Below are positions 25,695-37,298 of a DNA stretch of 64,000 bases, piece after piece. Location of the stretch: NCBI GenBank assembly GCA_025526915.1, contig JAHLKH010000129.1:16237-80236 (forward strand). Direction: 5' to 3'. Origin of the DNA: Entophlyctis helioformis (Eukaryota; Chytridiomycota; Chytridiomycetes; Chytridiales; Chytriomycetaceae). Each line of letters begins with the position of its first letter. Within the stretch, counting starts at the first letter, position 1. A program made the translations under genes and the position numbers. The notes beneath the pieces are model-generated. The model did not search any database. It had not been told where the DNA came from and saw only the letters and a list, made by a program, of their open reading frames with translations.

Positions 25695-27944
25695 ATGACC
25701 ACGATGCGACGACCGGCATCGTCGTTCACCAGCGACACAAACCAGTCGCTGCAGTCGCTGCACGAAGACTCGGCCGAATGGCCTCCAGAGCTGGCGGCGT
25801 TCCAGGCCATGGACGACCTGTTGCGATGCCCCATTTGCAAGGAGCACTTCACCACAGCCATGGCGCTGCCGTGTCTGCACTCGTTCTGCTCGCTGTGCAT
25901 CCGTCGGTACTGCAAGGGCAAGAGCACCAGCTGCTGTGCGTCGTGCCAGACAGAGGTCGCTGGCATGCATGTGCTCAAGAACAACACAGGTGTGTGTTGC
26001 TGTGCTGCTGTGTCTTGCTGCATGCTGGATGCACCGGCTGACGGTGGTGGTGGTGGTGGTGGATGCCATTGAACAGTGCTGGATGATCTGGTGCTGCAGT
26101 TCAAGAGCATCCAACGCACGTTCATGGCGCCGTTGACAAGGATCGCCACAACGGCGCTGGCTTCCACATCGACGCAGTACGAATGCCCTCGCTTGTCTTC
26201 GCTCGAGGCCCTTGGAATGCATGACCAGCCAGACGAGCCAGGCCAGCCAGACCAGCCAGACCAGTTGGCTGCAACATCATCGCCATCGCAAAGCCGACCG
26301 TCGAAACGACAGCGAAGGATCGTTGTTATGCCAGATTCCAGCAGTTCGAGCAGCTGCTCCAGTAGCACTGTCGGCAACAGTAGCGAGGCCGATGCGCCTC
26401 TGCCGGGCGATGGTCGCGATGCTGCGACACAGAGCACCACCAAGCGGCTGACACGGGCGAGCCGGTCTGCAGCAGTATCGCATCGAGCAGGACAATCCCA
26501 GCTGATCGATCTGGTGGACGATGGACTGGACGACGGCATGTTTGTCGAGAGAGCCAGCTCTCGGGCTCGGCAGACAAAGACTGGAAGCAGGCAGGCCGAT
26601 GATGACAGTGACTATCGCGATACCCGTGGGTCTTCCAAGAAGCAGAGTGCAGCAAGCCGGTCGTCTTCGCGGGTCTCTGCATCACAGATACTTCGCGCTG
26701 CGGATGCATGTGCTAGTGCACCTGCTGATGCGGCCGGTGGATCGCCTTCATATTTAGGCGATACAGCGCAGCCCATCAGCGAGCGCATGCATGAGCTGCA
26801 GCCTCAAGGTATGACTGAATGTGCTGGCTTATTCTGTCTGTGTTACTGTACTGAGCCACATGGCTTGGATGGTCAAACAGGCGATGTATCGGTTGCGTGC
26901 CCCATATGCGCCAAGCATGTGCTGGCCAAGCGTCTGAACGTGCATCTGGACAACCAGTGTCGGACCGACACGCTTTTATCCCTCGGCAAGAAGCCCCCGG
27001 CGCAGTCCACGCTTCCGTTTTCGGCACCACATCAGTTTTTGGCAGCATCCAAAGGTGTAGCTGATGGCAAGGACGATGCGTTGCCACGCAAACGACCAGC
27101 GCCGTCCAGTAGCAAAACAAGCGCAAGGCTGCTTGAGACTTCCGACTCGACCTCTCATCGATCATTGTCACGATACCAGAGCTTGCCAGCCAATACCGCC
27201 GGCCCATGTGCAGCAGCATCGGCAACAGGACCGTCTATCCCAGCAGCACGCCGCCGCAAACCAAACGTGCATCTGGACATTCTCAACGACGCCAAGCTGC
27301 GCAAGCTGCTGAAAGAAGAAGGTCTATCGTCGGTCGGCAGCCGGCCAGTCCTTGAGCGCCGCATCACCGAATGGATTCTGCTCTTCAATGCCAACCAGGA
27401 CGCGCGCATCCCCAAGCACGACAGCGAGCTCCGACACGATCTGGAGCAATGGGAACGCGCTGTGCACGAGGCGGACGCTGGCGCTGGTGGGAATGTGGGC
27501 GGCGGCAGCGGGAGTAGTGGCGACGGGTTCCGACCGACGGCGAAACACGAGGCAAGCGACGCGGACCGCATGATGGTGCAGGGGCACATGGAAAAGTATC
27601 GCAGCGAGTTTGAGGAGTTGGTTGAGCAGGTCCGTGCACGGCAGCAGGCGAAACGGGAGCAGAAGCGCAAGGAAGCCGCCGAGGCACAGGCACAAGCAGA
27701 GGCACAGGCACAGGCAGAAGGAGAAGGAACGAGCCGACCTGAGCAGCCCGCCATTGCAGACGGTGCAGGCGGCTTGGATGGCGAGGATCGGCGTGCCTCT
27801 TGTACAATGCCGGCGATCGAGACTGCGCAAGAGACTGTGCAAGAGACTGCGCAAGAGACTGCGCAAGAGACTGCGCAAGAGACTGCGCACGAGACTGCGC
27901 ACGAGATGCCCGGCCCTCCTCTGTCGCCACCACCGATCCCATAA
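25695..27944 (+). CDS. RAD18: RAD18-like E3 ubiquitin ligase
   Basis: Mono-ubiquitinates PCNA with Rad6 at stalled forks. In order: N-terminal RING, CPICKEHFTTAM ... CLHSFCSLCIRRYC ... CASC (25820-25950); helical stretch VLDDLVLQFKSIQ; long Ser-rich linker; UBZ4 zinc finger, CPICAKHVLAKRLNVHLDNQC (26900-26960); SAP domain, NDAKLRKLLKEEGLSSVGSR (27290-27350) with ERRITEWILLFN; and a basic coiled coil likely to be the Rad6-binding region (SEFEELVEQVRARQQAKREQ). This RING-UBZ-SAP order is diagnostic. The C-terminus has an Ala/Gln/Glu repeat and a 12-bp repeat encoding QETA units (27820-27905). Exon 1 ends at 25989, and a further intron precedes the UBZ exon near 26880. Confidence 0.88.
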
Positions 27945-27992
27945 AGACGAGATGGCGACATGCACACACGTTGCCACAACGTTCAGAAAGAC

Positions 27993-28954
27993 ATGGCCTC
28001 GAAGAACCTGCGTCTGGGCTTTGTGGGCGGCGGCAACATGGCCGGCGCCATCATCGGCGGCCTGCTCCAAGCCGGCTACTCTGCAGCCAACATGGCCGTG
28101 TCCGAGCCATGGGACGAGGCCCGCACCCGTCTCGCCGCGCAGTTCCCGGGTCTCCACATCACGGACGCCAACCCGTCCGCCGTCGCCTTTGGGCCGTCCA
28201 ACACCCCCGTGGACGTGCTCATCCTGGCGGTCAAGCCGCAGGTCATGAAGACGGTCGCCGAGGGCATCGCTGCCGCCGTGCAGACCCACCGCCCGCTCGT
28301 CATCACCATTGCAGCGGGCATCACGCTGCGGGATCTGCGACGCTGGTTGATGAGCGGGGCGAGCGCTGGTGCCGAGGGTCCTGCGCTGGTGCGGTGCATG
28401 CCCAACACGCCGGCGCTCGTCATTGAGGGGGCGACGGGCATGTATGCGGCCGAGGGCGTCTCGGAGCCGCAGAAGCAGATGGCGATTGCTGTGCTGGGTG
28501 CGGTGTCCAAGTCGACGTACTGGGTCGCCACCGAGGCGCTGCTGGACGTCGTCACGGGCGTGTCGGGTGAGTGATGTGGATCGTGTGACGTGCGTCCTGT
28601 GGCTGCTGCTGACACTGACACTGGTGCGGCGGACGGCGGGCGGCGGCAGGATCGGGGCCGGCGTACTTCTTCCTGCTTGTCGAGTGCCTGGAGGCGGCGG
28701 GTGTCAAGCTCGGCCTGCCTGCGGATGTTGCGCGCGGACTGGCTGCGCAGACGTGCCTTGGTGCCGGCCGCATGCTGGTCGAGACGGGCGAGGATCCTGC
28801 CGAGCTGCGCCGCAAGGTGACGTCGCCCAAGGGCACGACCGAGGCGGCTGTCAACTCGCTCGAGGCAAGCGGCGTACGCGATGCGTTCATGCTGGCTGTC
28901 CAGCGCGCCACGGATCGCGGTGCCGAGCTGGGCGACATCCTCGGCAAGCAGTGA
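27993..28954 (+). CDS. PRO3: Pyrroline-5-carboxylate reductase
   Basis: Last step of proline synthesis, NAD(P)H-dependent. Two exons, 27993-28566 and 28650-28954, join to give the family signature VSGSGPAYFFLLVE. The Rossmann motif LGFVGGGNMAGAIIGGLLQAG is right at the N-terminus. Further motifs are DVLILAVKPQVM, ITIAAGITL, RCMPNTPALVIEGATG and the dimerisation domain with AQTCLGAGRMLVETGEDPAELRRKVTSPKGTT. An in-frame ATG at 27960 would add 11 residues; 27993 fits the family better. It starts 48 bp after RAD18 on the same strand. No targeting signal is obvious. Confidence 0.93.
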
Positions 28955-29091
28955 CTGTCTGCTCTCACATGATCACCCTGTCGGCATCCTGTCGGCATCC
29001 TGCAGAAGCCATGCTTGCAATGAACGACAGGCGCTGTTTCATTGAATGTCTGCACGGGACCTGGACCGGCTGTTTGGCAGACGGCTGCTTT

Positions 29092-30014
29092 TTACAGCTG
29101 GCCGGTGCGCTTGAGGTACGCGTTCCATCCGGCCGCGCGGTACGTCTTTGCGTTCTCGGTCACGTCGCCGGATCCATAGATACCACGGCCGACGATAATG
29201 ACATCGCACCCGCTCTCAAGGATAACCTGGTCGGGGGTGCGGTACTGCTGGCCGAGCGCATCGCCAGCCGCAGCAAGACCGACACCAGGCGTCATGTAGA
29301 CAAAGTCGTCTTCGGACCCTTCCACGAGACCGGCGACCTCGGATGTGGGAATGCGGCGCTGGCCAATGAAGCCAAACACAAAGTCGCGGTTGCGCTGGGC
29401 CATCTTGACTGCCTCGATGGTGTAGGGGCCGGTTGCAAGCGATCCGGCCGACGACATCTCTGCGAGGAGGAGCAGACCACGCGAGAGCGGCAGACCCACT
29501 TCTTTGAGACCGTGCACGATTCCCTCGCCAGGCAGCGGGTGGGCGTTGGTGATGTGCGACCACGACGCGATGTGGTAGATGCCGTCGGCGTACTGGTGCT
29601 TGACGGTGTTGCCAATGTCGGCAAACTTGCGGTCCTCGAAGATGAGAAAGTCGTGCTTGGCGGCAAGAGCGGTCAGCTGGGCCACCAGATCGTCGTCAAA
29701 GTCTGTGACAATGTCAATGTGTGTCTGTTTGGAGTCGCCGTGGATGTGCGGTGGTCAGTCCATGTCTGCGGGCATCTGCCGCGGGAACGTGCACGAGCAG
29801 GTGTGCGACGCTGGCGAGAAAACAGCACCTTGAAGACGCAAATGTACGGGCCGAGAATGTCGGCGAGACGCAGCAGCTCGGCCTTGGTGGACACATCGGC
29901 GGCCACGGACAGGTTTGTCATTTTGGCGTCCATGAGGTGCAGCAGCCGCACGGCCGTGGGGTTGGAGTGGGCGGCCGCTCGTTGGGTGTAGGTCGACGTC
30001 AGCACGGTGCTCAT
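29092..30014 (-). CDS. URA3: Orotidine 5'-phosphate decarboxylase
   Basis: Final step of UMP synthesis; a stand-alone enzyme as in fungi, not the animal UMPS fusion. Exon 1 (ATG 30014) contains [18 protein letters not shown] and [12 protein letters not shown]. One intron of about 100 bp lies near 29730-29830. The next exon has [12 protein letters not shown] and the catalytic block [19 protein letters not shown] (29610-29660, Lys and Asp residues present). Phosphate-binding motifs YMTPGVGL and [10 protein letters not shown] follow near 29290 and 29190. The C-terminus is [12 protein letters not shown]. Length, about 270 residues, is normal. It shares a 74-bp divergent promoter with the ZC3H3-like gene. 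Confidence 0.95.
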
Positions 30015-30046
30015 CGGTACTTGATTTTTGTTTGCTTTTTGGAAGG

Positions 30047-30085
30047 AAACGGTCGAAATCACTGAGCAAAACGGTCGAAATCACT
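30047..30085. promoter_or_regulatory. 17-bp direct repeat in the URA3/ZC3H3 divergent promoter
   Basis: AAACGGTCGAAATCACT occurs at 30047-30063 and again at 30069-30085, 22 bp apart, filling most of the space between the two start codons. The exact repetition suggests a protein-binding site, but no known factor is assigned. Confidence 0.5.
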
Positions 30086-30088
30086 CTG

Positions 30089-32390
30089 ATGGCAGACAGC
30101 AACGACGACCTTGCAAGGCAGATTGCTGTTCTCGAGAGTGGGTGCCCAGCGCCATGCCGATGGGGCCAGGCGCAGATGTCTCACACATGCCATGCCATGC
30201 CATGCCATGCCATGCACCCGACAGACGCCATCAAGCAGCGCAAGCTGGCCCAGGCGCAGCCGCAGCAGCCGGCAGCCTCGTCGTGGTCGAGCAACAAGCG
30301 GCCTGCGCAGGCGTATGCGCAATACCCACAACCGCATGCGACTGCTCCGGCATACAACGCTTACAACGCTTACAACGCACATGGGCGAGGGCGTGGGCGT
30401 GGGCAAGGGCGTGGGATAGGGCGAGACATGGCGGCCAGCCACGTCAGCCACGCCGGCCAGGGTCATGCCCACCAGTCCAAGCATCGCAAGCTGGTCAATG
30501 TGCATCAGCCACAGCCACAGCCATCGCAACCGGCCACAACTGCGACGGCCACAACTGCTGCCGTCGATGCACCTGTCGCTGCCACTGCACCGGTCGCTCC
30601 TGTTGCGTCAGTGTCTTACATTCGCAAGGGCAACAGCCTTGTCCGTGCTGATCTCAAGGCGCAGCCCGCGCACCAGCCGGTGCACCAGCCAGCCGCCCCA
30701 TCGCAGCCAAGCACAGGCAGCTTGCCAGTCATTCCAGCAATCCATGCGCAGGAACAGCAGCAGCGGCAGATCAGGCAGCAGCCGATGCGTCAGAGCGTCA
30801 ACAAGAAGCTGGTCATCAAGGACGGTATCGCGTATCGCACAGACGGCAGATCGCTAGTGGCTGCCGGCCAGCCGTCGTCGCTGTCGTCTCTGCCATCGCG
30901 ATCGTCGCACAAGTCGCTGCAGCCAGGCCGCACACACAAGACCCACAAAGCCCCCAAAGCCCCGATGCTCATCACGATCAACGGCGTGCAGTTTGCCACC
31001 AACGCGTCACGCCGCACGCTTGTTCGTGTCAACGGCCAAGGCCCCGTATCTGCAGACAGCCCCACAGGTATGCGGATGTCTGCCACCTACCGCCTTGTGT
31101 TTGATTGCATGATGCAGCATGGAGACTGGCATCTAACGCACTTGGACGTGTCTATAGATGGAAAAGCGGCGGCTGTGCCCAAGAAGGTCATGGTCAATGG
31201 TGTCAAGTATGTGCGCAGCAAACGTGGCAACATGATCCTGGCTAGCAGACAGACAGGTGCGTCTTCCGTTGCCGCTTCCCATGTCGAGATGGGAGGGCCT
31301 GCCGCAAGAGGGGCAAGAGGGGCAAGAGGGCAGAGGAGCACGAAGTGGCGGGCCAACAGCCGGTGCACGGCCTGGCGCATCCATGACATGGCGGCCCACC
31401 GGATGGAACACACTCAAGCCCAAGCGCAAGGTCATGTACTGTCAGTTCTACCGCTACGGTAAGCGACTCCATCTCGTATGCTGTTTGCCTTGTGACTCAT
31501 GCGACTCACCTGATGGAGCTGCAGGACGATGCACCAAGGGCGACGCATGCCGGTATGCGCACGACCCACGCCACATTGCCCTCTGCCCGTCCTTCCTCAA
31601 ATCCAGCGGCACATGTAGCGACCCTGGCACGTGTGTCCTCTCCCACGTGCCGCTCGACGAAACGACGCCGTTTTGCATCCACTTTGAGCGAGGCTGGTGC
31701 TCCAAGGAAACGTGTCTGTATCTCCATGTCAAGCTGTCGCCAGGCGCTCCCGTGTGCGCCGACTTTGTCAAAGAGGGCTACTGCGAACGCGGCAAGTCGT
31801 GTCTCAAACGGCACGTGTTCCTGTGCCCCGAGTTTGAGGCCGGATCGTGTCCGCGTGGCGACGCGTGCCGGTTTCCGCACTATGTCCCAAAAGCGCGTCG
31901 TGCGGCTGGTGCTACGTCCGTGTCTGCTTCCACCGTTGCTGGCAGTGCTCCTGCAAGTGGCAGTGGCGGCGGTAGCGGTGGTAGTAGTGGTCTGACGGCA
32001 GATGCAGGTGATCCGTGCGAAGAGGACGAGGACGATGAGATGCAGCTGCCGCCCATTCCAGACTTTAGTCGGCTGTTGGAACAGCTTGCGCGGGAAGCCG
32101 AGGTTGAGTTGCAGACAGCTGGCGACCAGGCAGAAGAAGAGCAGGAGGACGAGGCTGCAGATGAGCAGATGCAGTCTGATGGAGAAGACATTGGTGATGC
32201 TAATGAGGACGAGGTGGATGAGGAGGATGGCGAGGAGGACGAAGAAGACGACGAGGAAGACGACGAGGAAGAGGCTGCGGATGATCTGCAGGCGTCGGGG
32301 GCATCTGACGACGACATGCTTGCCATTGATGTGCCAGACGACATCTCCGAGCCCGAGATCGCCGGCACCGAGACCCATGGGGAGGCGTGA
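30089..32390 (+). CDS. ZC3H3-like protein with five CCCH zinc fingers
   Basis: Nuclear RNA-processing protein related to ZC3H3, which acts in mRNA 3'-end formation and export. Exon 1 (MADSNDDLARQIAVLE) joins AIKQRKLAQAQ across an intron that holds ATGCC repeats. The N-terminal half is Gln/Pro-rich with an RG patch (HGRGRGRGQGRGIGR) and short motifs KKLVIKDGIAYRTDG and KKVMVNGVKYVRSKRGN. Five CCCH fingers follow between 31430 and 31880: C-x5-Y-x-G-x-C, CTKGDACRYAH, CPSFLKSSGTC...H, CIHFERGWCSKETCLYLH, CADFVKEGYCERGKSCLKRH and CPEFEAGSCPRGDACRFPH. The C-terminus is extremely acidic. Finger number and spacing match ZC3H3 better than CPSF30. Confidence 0.8.
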
Positions 32391-32438
32391 GCTGCTCGTG
32401 CATGTCCATGAATGTTGTGCAATGAACAGCAAGGCACT

Positions 32439-32810
32439 TTATTGCGATCGCAGTTTCTTGACGGGTGCAGAAGCGGTGTCCATGTCCAGCATGTGGCGAT
32501 CGCCGTCACTGTCGCCGCTCTCGCTCTCTTCCTCCTCCTCCTCGTCGTCGTCGTCGTCGTCCTTGTTGTGGCTGCTGGCTGCTGATGCTCCGTCGGCGGG
32601 GTTCTTGGCAAGCAGGTCCGACAGCAGAGCGTTGCAGGCGGCACGGGTCTCGACCAGCGCGTGTGCAACGGCTGCAGCGACGTCTGTGCGGCTGGCCGGG
32701 GGTGATGCTGCGGGCTGTGGCAGCCGCACAGGCAGCTCCAGCCTGTGTGCGTCTGCGCCGTCGTGGTCAGCGTCTGTGCCTGTCCTGGTGTACTGAACCA
32801 CGATCTGCAT
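32439..32810 (-). CDS. Small acidic-tailed protein, GON7-like (KEOPS subunit) candidate
   Basis: Single-exon frame of about 123 codons from ATG 32810. It begins MQIVVQYTRTGTDAD and has a beta-like segment (AHRLELPVRLP), a helix with VAHALVETRAACNALLSDLL, then a run of Asp/Glu/Ser and a basic end (PVKKLRSQ). This layout (N-terminal Tyr strand, LRV-like strand, one helix with N-x-LL, acidic disordered tail) is that of GON7, the small KEOPS subunit for t6A tRNA modification. Similarity is architectural and weak, so the assignment is tentative. It starts 42 bp from GET2 on the other strand and ends 48 bp from the ZC3H3-like gene. Confidence 0.45.
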   Translation of the reverse strand: MQIVVQYTRTGTDADHDGADAHRLELPVRLPQPAASPPASRTDVAAAVAHALVETRAACNALLSDLLAKNPADGASAASSHNKDDDDDDEEEEEESESGDSDGDRHMLDMDTASAPVKKLRSQ

Positions 32811-32852
32811 TGAGCGTGTGGAGTTGTAGCGACAACGACAAACTCGGCGAGG

Positions 32853-34142
32853 ATGGACGACGGCACAGACCCAGCAGCAGCAGCAGCAGCAGCAGCGGCC
32901 ACGGCCGAGCAGCAGATGGCGCAGGCGGCAGGCGACGAGGCGGGCGGCGAGGCGGGCGACTCGACGCTGAGCGCCGCCGAGAAGATGCGGCTGCGGCGCG
33001 AGGCCCGGCGCACCAAGATCCTGGCGTCCAGCGAGTCCCGCCTCGGCCGCATCACGCAGACGTATGCCAAGGCAGCGCCGTCTGAGCAGGCGTCCGCCTC
33101 TGTGCAGGCCGCCGACAGCGAGCCAGCAGCAGCAGCAGTCGCAGCAGCAGCCACGAGCGAGACGCCCGCCGTGTCCGAGCACCACTGGGACACGCAGTCG
33201 CCGCGCCAGCGCCAACGCCCCGCCTCGGGCAGCGCGCCGTCGCCTGCACGCACCGTCCAGCCACAGTCGCCGCAGTCGCCACAGTCGCCGTCGACGCTGC
33301 TGCAGGCATCCGACTCGCAGCGCTTCCTCAGCGCCGACCACAGCGACGACCGCCTTGACCGCATCCTCCGCTCATCGTCGTCGACCGAGTCTCTGTCGGA
33401 CATGTCGTCGCTGCTCCTGCCAACGGGCACGGCCCGATCGCCGCTCGCTGCGGCCCCCCGGCGGCTGTGCAGCAGCTGCCCAAGGGCCGCGGGATGGACG
33501 TTGTGTGGGCCTGGATCCACGCCGTGTCCATCGCGCTGCTGGCGATCATCGCCGTGGCATCGTTTGCACGCGTCGAGGTTGACGATCAGGCCGGCGACGG
33601 CGTGTGCGGACGTCTGGGCGTGCTTGCCACGGACAAGCTGGTGGTTTTTGAAGACAAGGGCATGAGCAGCGGCATCCGTCTTGGACACGAAAAGCTGGTG
33701 CGTGTGGGCTGCATGTCTCGCGTGCCGCCCGGCTGGCTGTTTGTGGACGCCTGCTAACCTGGCTGGCCCAACCGGCAGTCGATCTGGATCCTGTTTGCAA
33801 GCATCGAGATTGGCATCAACTCTATCCGGCTTGTCTACAACAAGGTGGGCCGCGCTCTGGCCCCCGGCTTTGGCTCGGGCTCTGCTTGTCTGTCGCTGAA
33901 TACAGCTTGGACTGACGCTTCATGACCAGTACATTGATCCTTTGGGTGCCGCACCGACATCTTCCAACAGCATTCTCCAGTTCCTCGGCGCTCGCAGCGG
34001 GTTCATTGCATCTATTCTCAAGTTGGTTGCAGAGTACCACTACATCTACGAGGCGCTCATGGACGATGTGCTGCTGTTTGTGTTCATGGTCGGCGCGTCG
34101 ATTGTGGCTGCGCTCCTTGCCAGCAAGGCCGGCATCTGCTGA
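32853..34142 (+). CDS. GET2: GET2/CAMLG-like receptor for tail-anchored proteins
   Basis: ER membrane receptor subunit that captures GET3. After a poly-Ala start (MDDGTDPAAAA), the N-terminal cytosolic helix RLRREARRTKILASSESRL (32985-33040) matches the Get3-binding Arg cluster of GET2/CAML, followed by GRITQTY. A long Ser/Ala/Gln-rich linker leads to three C-terminal membrane segments: VWAWIHAVSIALLAIIAVAS (33510), SIWILFASIEIGINSIRLVY (33785) and VLLFVFMVGASIVAALLAS (34065-34130). The frame changes at a run of six C (33454-33459); one extra C restores AAPPAAVQQLPKGRG into the first TM segment. Introns lie near 33700-33780 and 33845-33925. With GET3 at 17083, two components of the pathway are in one window. 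Confidence 0.75.
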
Positions 34143-34266
34143 TCATCTCCCCGTCCGATGTTGCATAGCGGCGCTGCCAGTGTGTGGATGGATGCGGATG
34201 GGAATGCGGATGGGAATGGTCCTTGTATTGGCACCTTATGAAAGAAACATTGAAAGAAAGAATGGC

Positions 34267-37194
34267 TCAGAATGCGTCTGAACTGGGGCCGGATCCGGGG
34301 GCAGACACGTCTCCCGACGACGCGACAGAGGGCACCATCATCATCGGCGCGCCATTAGCAACCACCTCCATGTCGTGGGCCAGCGCAACCTCGGCATGCA
34401 ATTGTTTGTGGTCAACGTGTGCTTGCCTTGCATCAGCGACACCATTGTCGTCTGTAGCAACTGTGCTCGCATCATCGCTGTCGCCGCCATCTCCATCATG
34501 GGCGACCGCAGCAGCGGCGGCAGCGGGTGGTGTCGTATCAGCAACCGTTCCAAAAAAGCGAGAAGCAGGCAGAAGCCGGCCCTGTCCCTTTCCGTTCACG
34601 CTAGCCATCTTGACATCGCCGTCATCTTCGCCTTGATCGCGCACCTCGCTCCGCAGACTGTTGCGTGTTCGACGTCCAAACACCTGCCCGCCGCCCACAC
34701 CATTGCTGGCTCCGTCAAGCCCACCGCGCGACCGACCACGCCGCTGTCCACTCGTATCGGCTTCCACCTGTCCACTCCGGACACTTCCACTGTGGCTGCC
34801 ATCGTCGTCGTCATCGCCAGGCGTCGACCGCTCGTCATACGACACCACACGGCGACTCCGACGCACGGCACCTTCGATCTGCCACAGCGCATGCATCTCT
34901 GCAGCGGCCATCTTCTTCTTGGCCGCACGCTCGCGTTTGGTTTGCGCAGCCTCGACAGCCGGCAGCACAATGTCGACCAGATGCGTGTGCAGCGACTCGG
35001 CCCCGTTGTCGTCCTTGTCTGCGTGGACCTGGCTGACCACGCCACGCATTTCGTCGAGCGTGGTGGACAGCACACCCCATTCGCCGCTCGGCTCGTGCGA
35101 TGAGTAGAGACGCGGATACGTGTCTGTGGCATAGATGTCGAGCGAGCGAGCTGGCCAGTGGCCGATTGCACCAAGCTCGGCCAGGTCCGCCGCATCCTCC
35201 ATCTCGGCATCGGCAGTCGAGGACGTGCCGGCGTCTGCGAAATAGCGTGCACGGGCCGCCTCGTCAATGGCGGCGTGGATGGACGGGCATTCTATGAGTT
35301 GCCAGTCAACAAGAGAGGCGAAGAGCCGGATCTTGATGTGTGTCGGGAGCGCAAAGAAGGCGGTTGGGTCGAGAGGTTTGTGTTTGTGGTGACTCTTGGT
35401 CGGGTGGGATGGCGCAGCAGACGCGGCGTTGTTTGGTGTGGACGTCGAGTTGCGCGTGTTGTCTGCGTTGTTGGCCGAGTCGTCATGGTCGCTGGACGAG
35501 CCGTCGCTGCCATTGTCGCTGTCGCTGTCACTATCGCTGTCCTTGCCGTGGGCATCGACTTTGAAGCTCTCGTCTGCCTTGTCGTCATCCTCCTCAGCGT
35601 CGTCGTCGTTGCCTTGCTTTCCAGCATTGCCGCCGCTGGCAGAATTCGCGCCAATGGCAGTATTATAAATGGCTGCATCTGTCTCGCCATCGCCCGTGCC
35701 ATTGCTCAGATCAGAAGCAGGGGCATCAGGAGCAACATCCGTCAGGACCGCATCGCCAGAACCCTTGTCCTTGCGAGGCCTGCCGCCCAGAGACTTTTGC
35801 AGCGGGTTGGTCTCGAGCACCGTATCCAAGGCAGCCAGATGGCGATCAACGCACCGACGGATCCAATGCACCCAGTCTTTTCTACAGGCATACACGCAGC
35901 CGGCCAGTCAGTTGCGCTGTCCATCCATCACTCTCCGTTCGGCGCAAGCTCAAACTCACGGCATCTCCCTGCTGGTCCGCAAGGCCAGGCGCTGCGCAGG
36001 GCCGGAAGCCCCACTGGTAGCAGCGCCACCGTTCTTGCCACCGTTCTTGGGCACGGCGTCAAACCCAGCAGCCCCAAGCACAAGGTTCTGGCAAAACACA
36101 ATCGCCAACTGCTCCAGGAGGTCTGACCGCACGGGCTCCTCAAACGCAGCCTCGAGATCCATGGGCGAGAACACTGGCAGAGCCGCCGCATTCGGGCTCA
36201 CAAACACGTGCTTGAACTTGTCAACAAAAAAGTAGATGTATGCCGTCTGCCACATGGCAGAGGGCGGCAGGTCTGTGCGGGCGAGGAACGGATCGTGCTG
36301 GGCCGCGTCAAGCGGGTGCGGGCCGTTGCGCGGTCTGTGGACAATGATGGGGATAAAGACGGGTGCGGGCGGCGGTGGCGTGGGCGGCGGTGGCTCGGGA
36401 GTCGATGGAGGCTCTGGGGTCGCTGCAGCTGCCCGTTTGGATCTGGATCTGGGTCTTGGCTTGTCGCCTGCTGCCTTATCCGCCCTGTCTGCCCTGTCTG
36501 CCCTGTCTGCCTTGTCTGCCTTGTCTGCCTTGTCAGTCCTGCCCGCCTTGGCGCTGGGCTTGGAAGGCGTGGCTGGCGCGGACGACGACGCGCTTCGAGT
36601 GTTGCCAGCACCCGAAGCGGACAGCCGGGATTTGTTGCTGCGCGCGGGCTGCTGCGAAGGCTGCTCGCGGCTGCTGCTGGACGCATCGTCGGTGCCGGCC
36701 TTTGCAGCCGGCTTTGCCCGCTTGGATGCACTGGGCAGGCTGCTCTTGGGCCCGCTCTCGGGCTCGTCGGTCTTGCGCTTGCTGGATCTGCCGCCGGCCT
36801 TGCCGTCTTTGGTGCTGCTGGCAACCCCGCCCAGATCGGAGTGGGCAGTCGTCGCTGGCTTGGCCGCTGGCTTGGCTGCTGACTTGGCATTGGCCTTTGG
36901 GGTCTGCTTGCTGGATCTGGATGCCGAGCCAGACGCCGGGCCAGAGGCAGGCATGGACACGGCCGAGGACGTCGAGGCCGAAGTGGCCAGCACGGGCTTG
37001 GACAGCACCGACGCCAGCAGCATGGATGCACGTCGGGTTGGACGGGGAAGCGAGGCCAGAGCAGCCGCCAGTTCGGCATCGCCCGACGTGTCTGGCTGGT
37101 GCGGCTGGTCCGGCTGGTCCAGTTGGTCTGGCTCGCTTGGCTCGCTGTCCGGCGCACCGGCCTTGGCTGCCTTGGACGGCCGAGCTCTGGGCAT
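34267..37194 (-). CDS. DDT/WHIM-type chromatin protein (RSF1/CECR2-like)
   Basis: Large nuclear protein, probably an accessory subunit of an ISWI-type remodeller. The N-terminal half (36300-37194) is low-complexity and basic (Ser/Ala/Lys, repeated DKADKADRADRAD from a 9-bp repeat at 36480-36535). Then PPPTPPPPAPVFIPIIVHRP, and FVDKFKHVFVSPNAAALPVF with MDLEAAFEEPVRSDLLEQLAIVFCQNL, which fits a DDT three-helix bundle. After an intron near 35900-35955, KDWVHWIRRCVDRHL, an acidic linker and LPTHIKIRLFASLVDWQLIE match the WHIM1 motif. DIYATDTYPRLYSSHEPSGEW fits WHIM2/3. The C-terminal region is acidic and disordered. Family is inferred from motif order; a precise orthologue is not assigned. Confidence 0.6.
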
Positions 37195-37298
37195 GGCGAG
37201 CGTGGAGTCTGGAGCGTGGAGTCTGTGCGGGAGAGGCCGCTCTTTGCTGATCTCTGAGCAACACCAGCAACACTTTCAGCCAACGCCCAAACAGCAAC

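Noticed and set aside
27945..27992. RAD18 and P5C reductase as an operon
   Set aside because: Close same-strand spacing is typical of this compact nuclear genome; the genes have unrelated functions and each has its own introns and start.
31880..33688. 602-codon minus-strand frame
   Set aside because: It is the antisense of the ZC3H3-like acidic region, the GON7-like gene region and the GET2 linker; its Ser runs come from GAC/GAG and GCC repeats on the other strand, and no domain is present.
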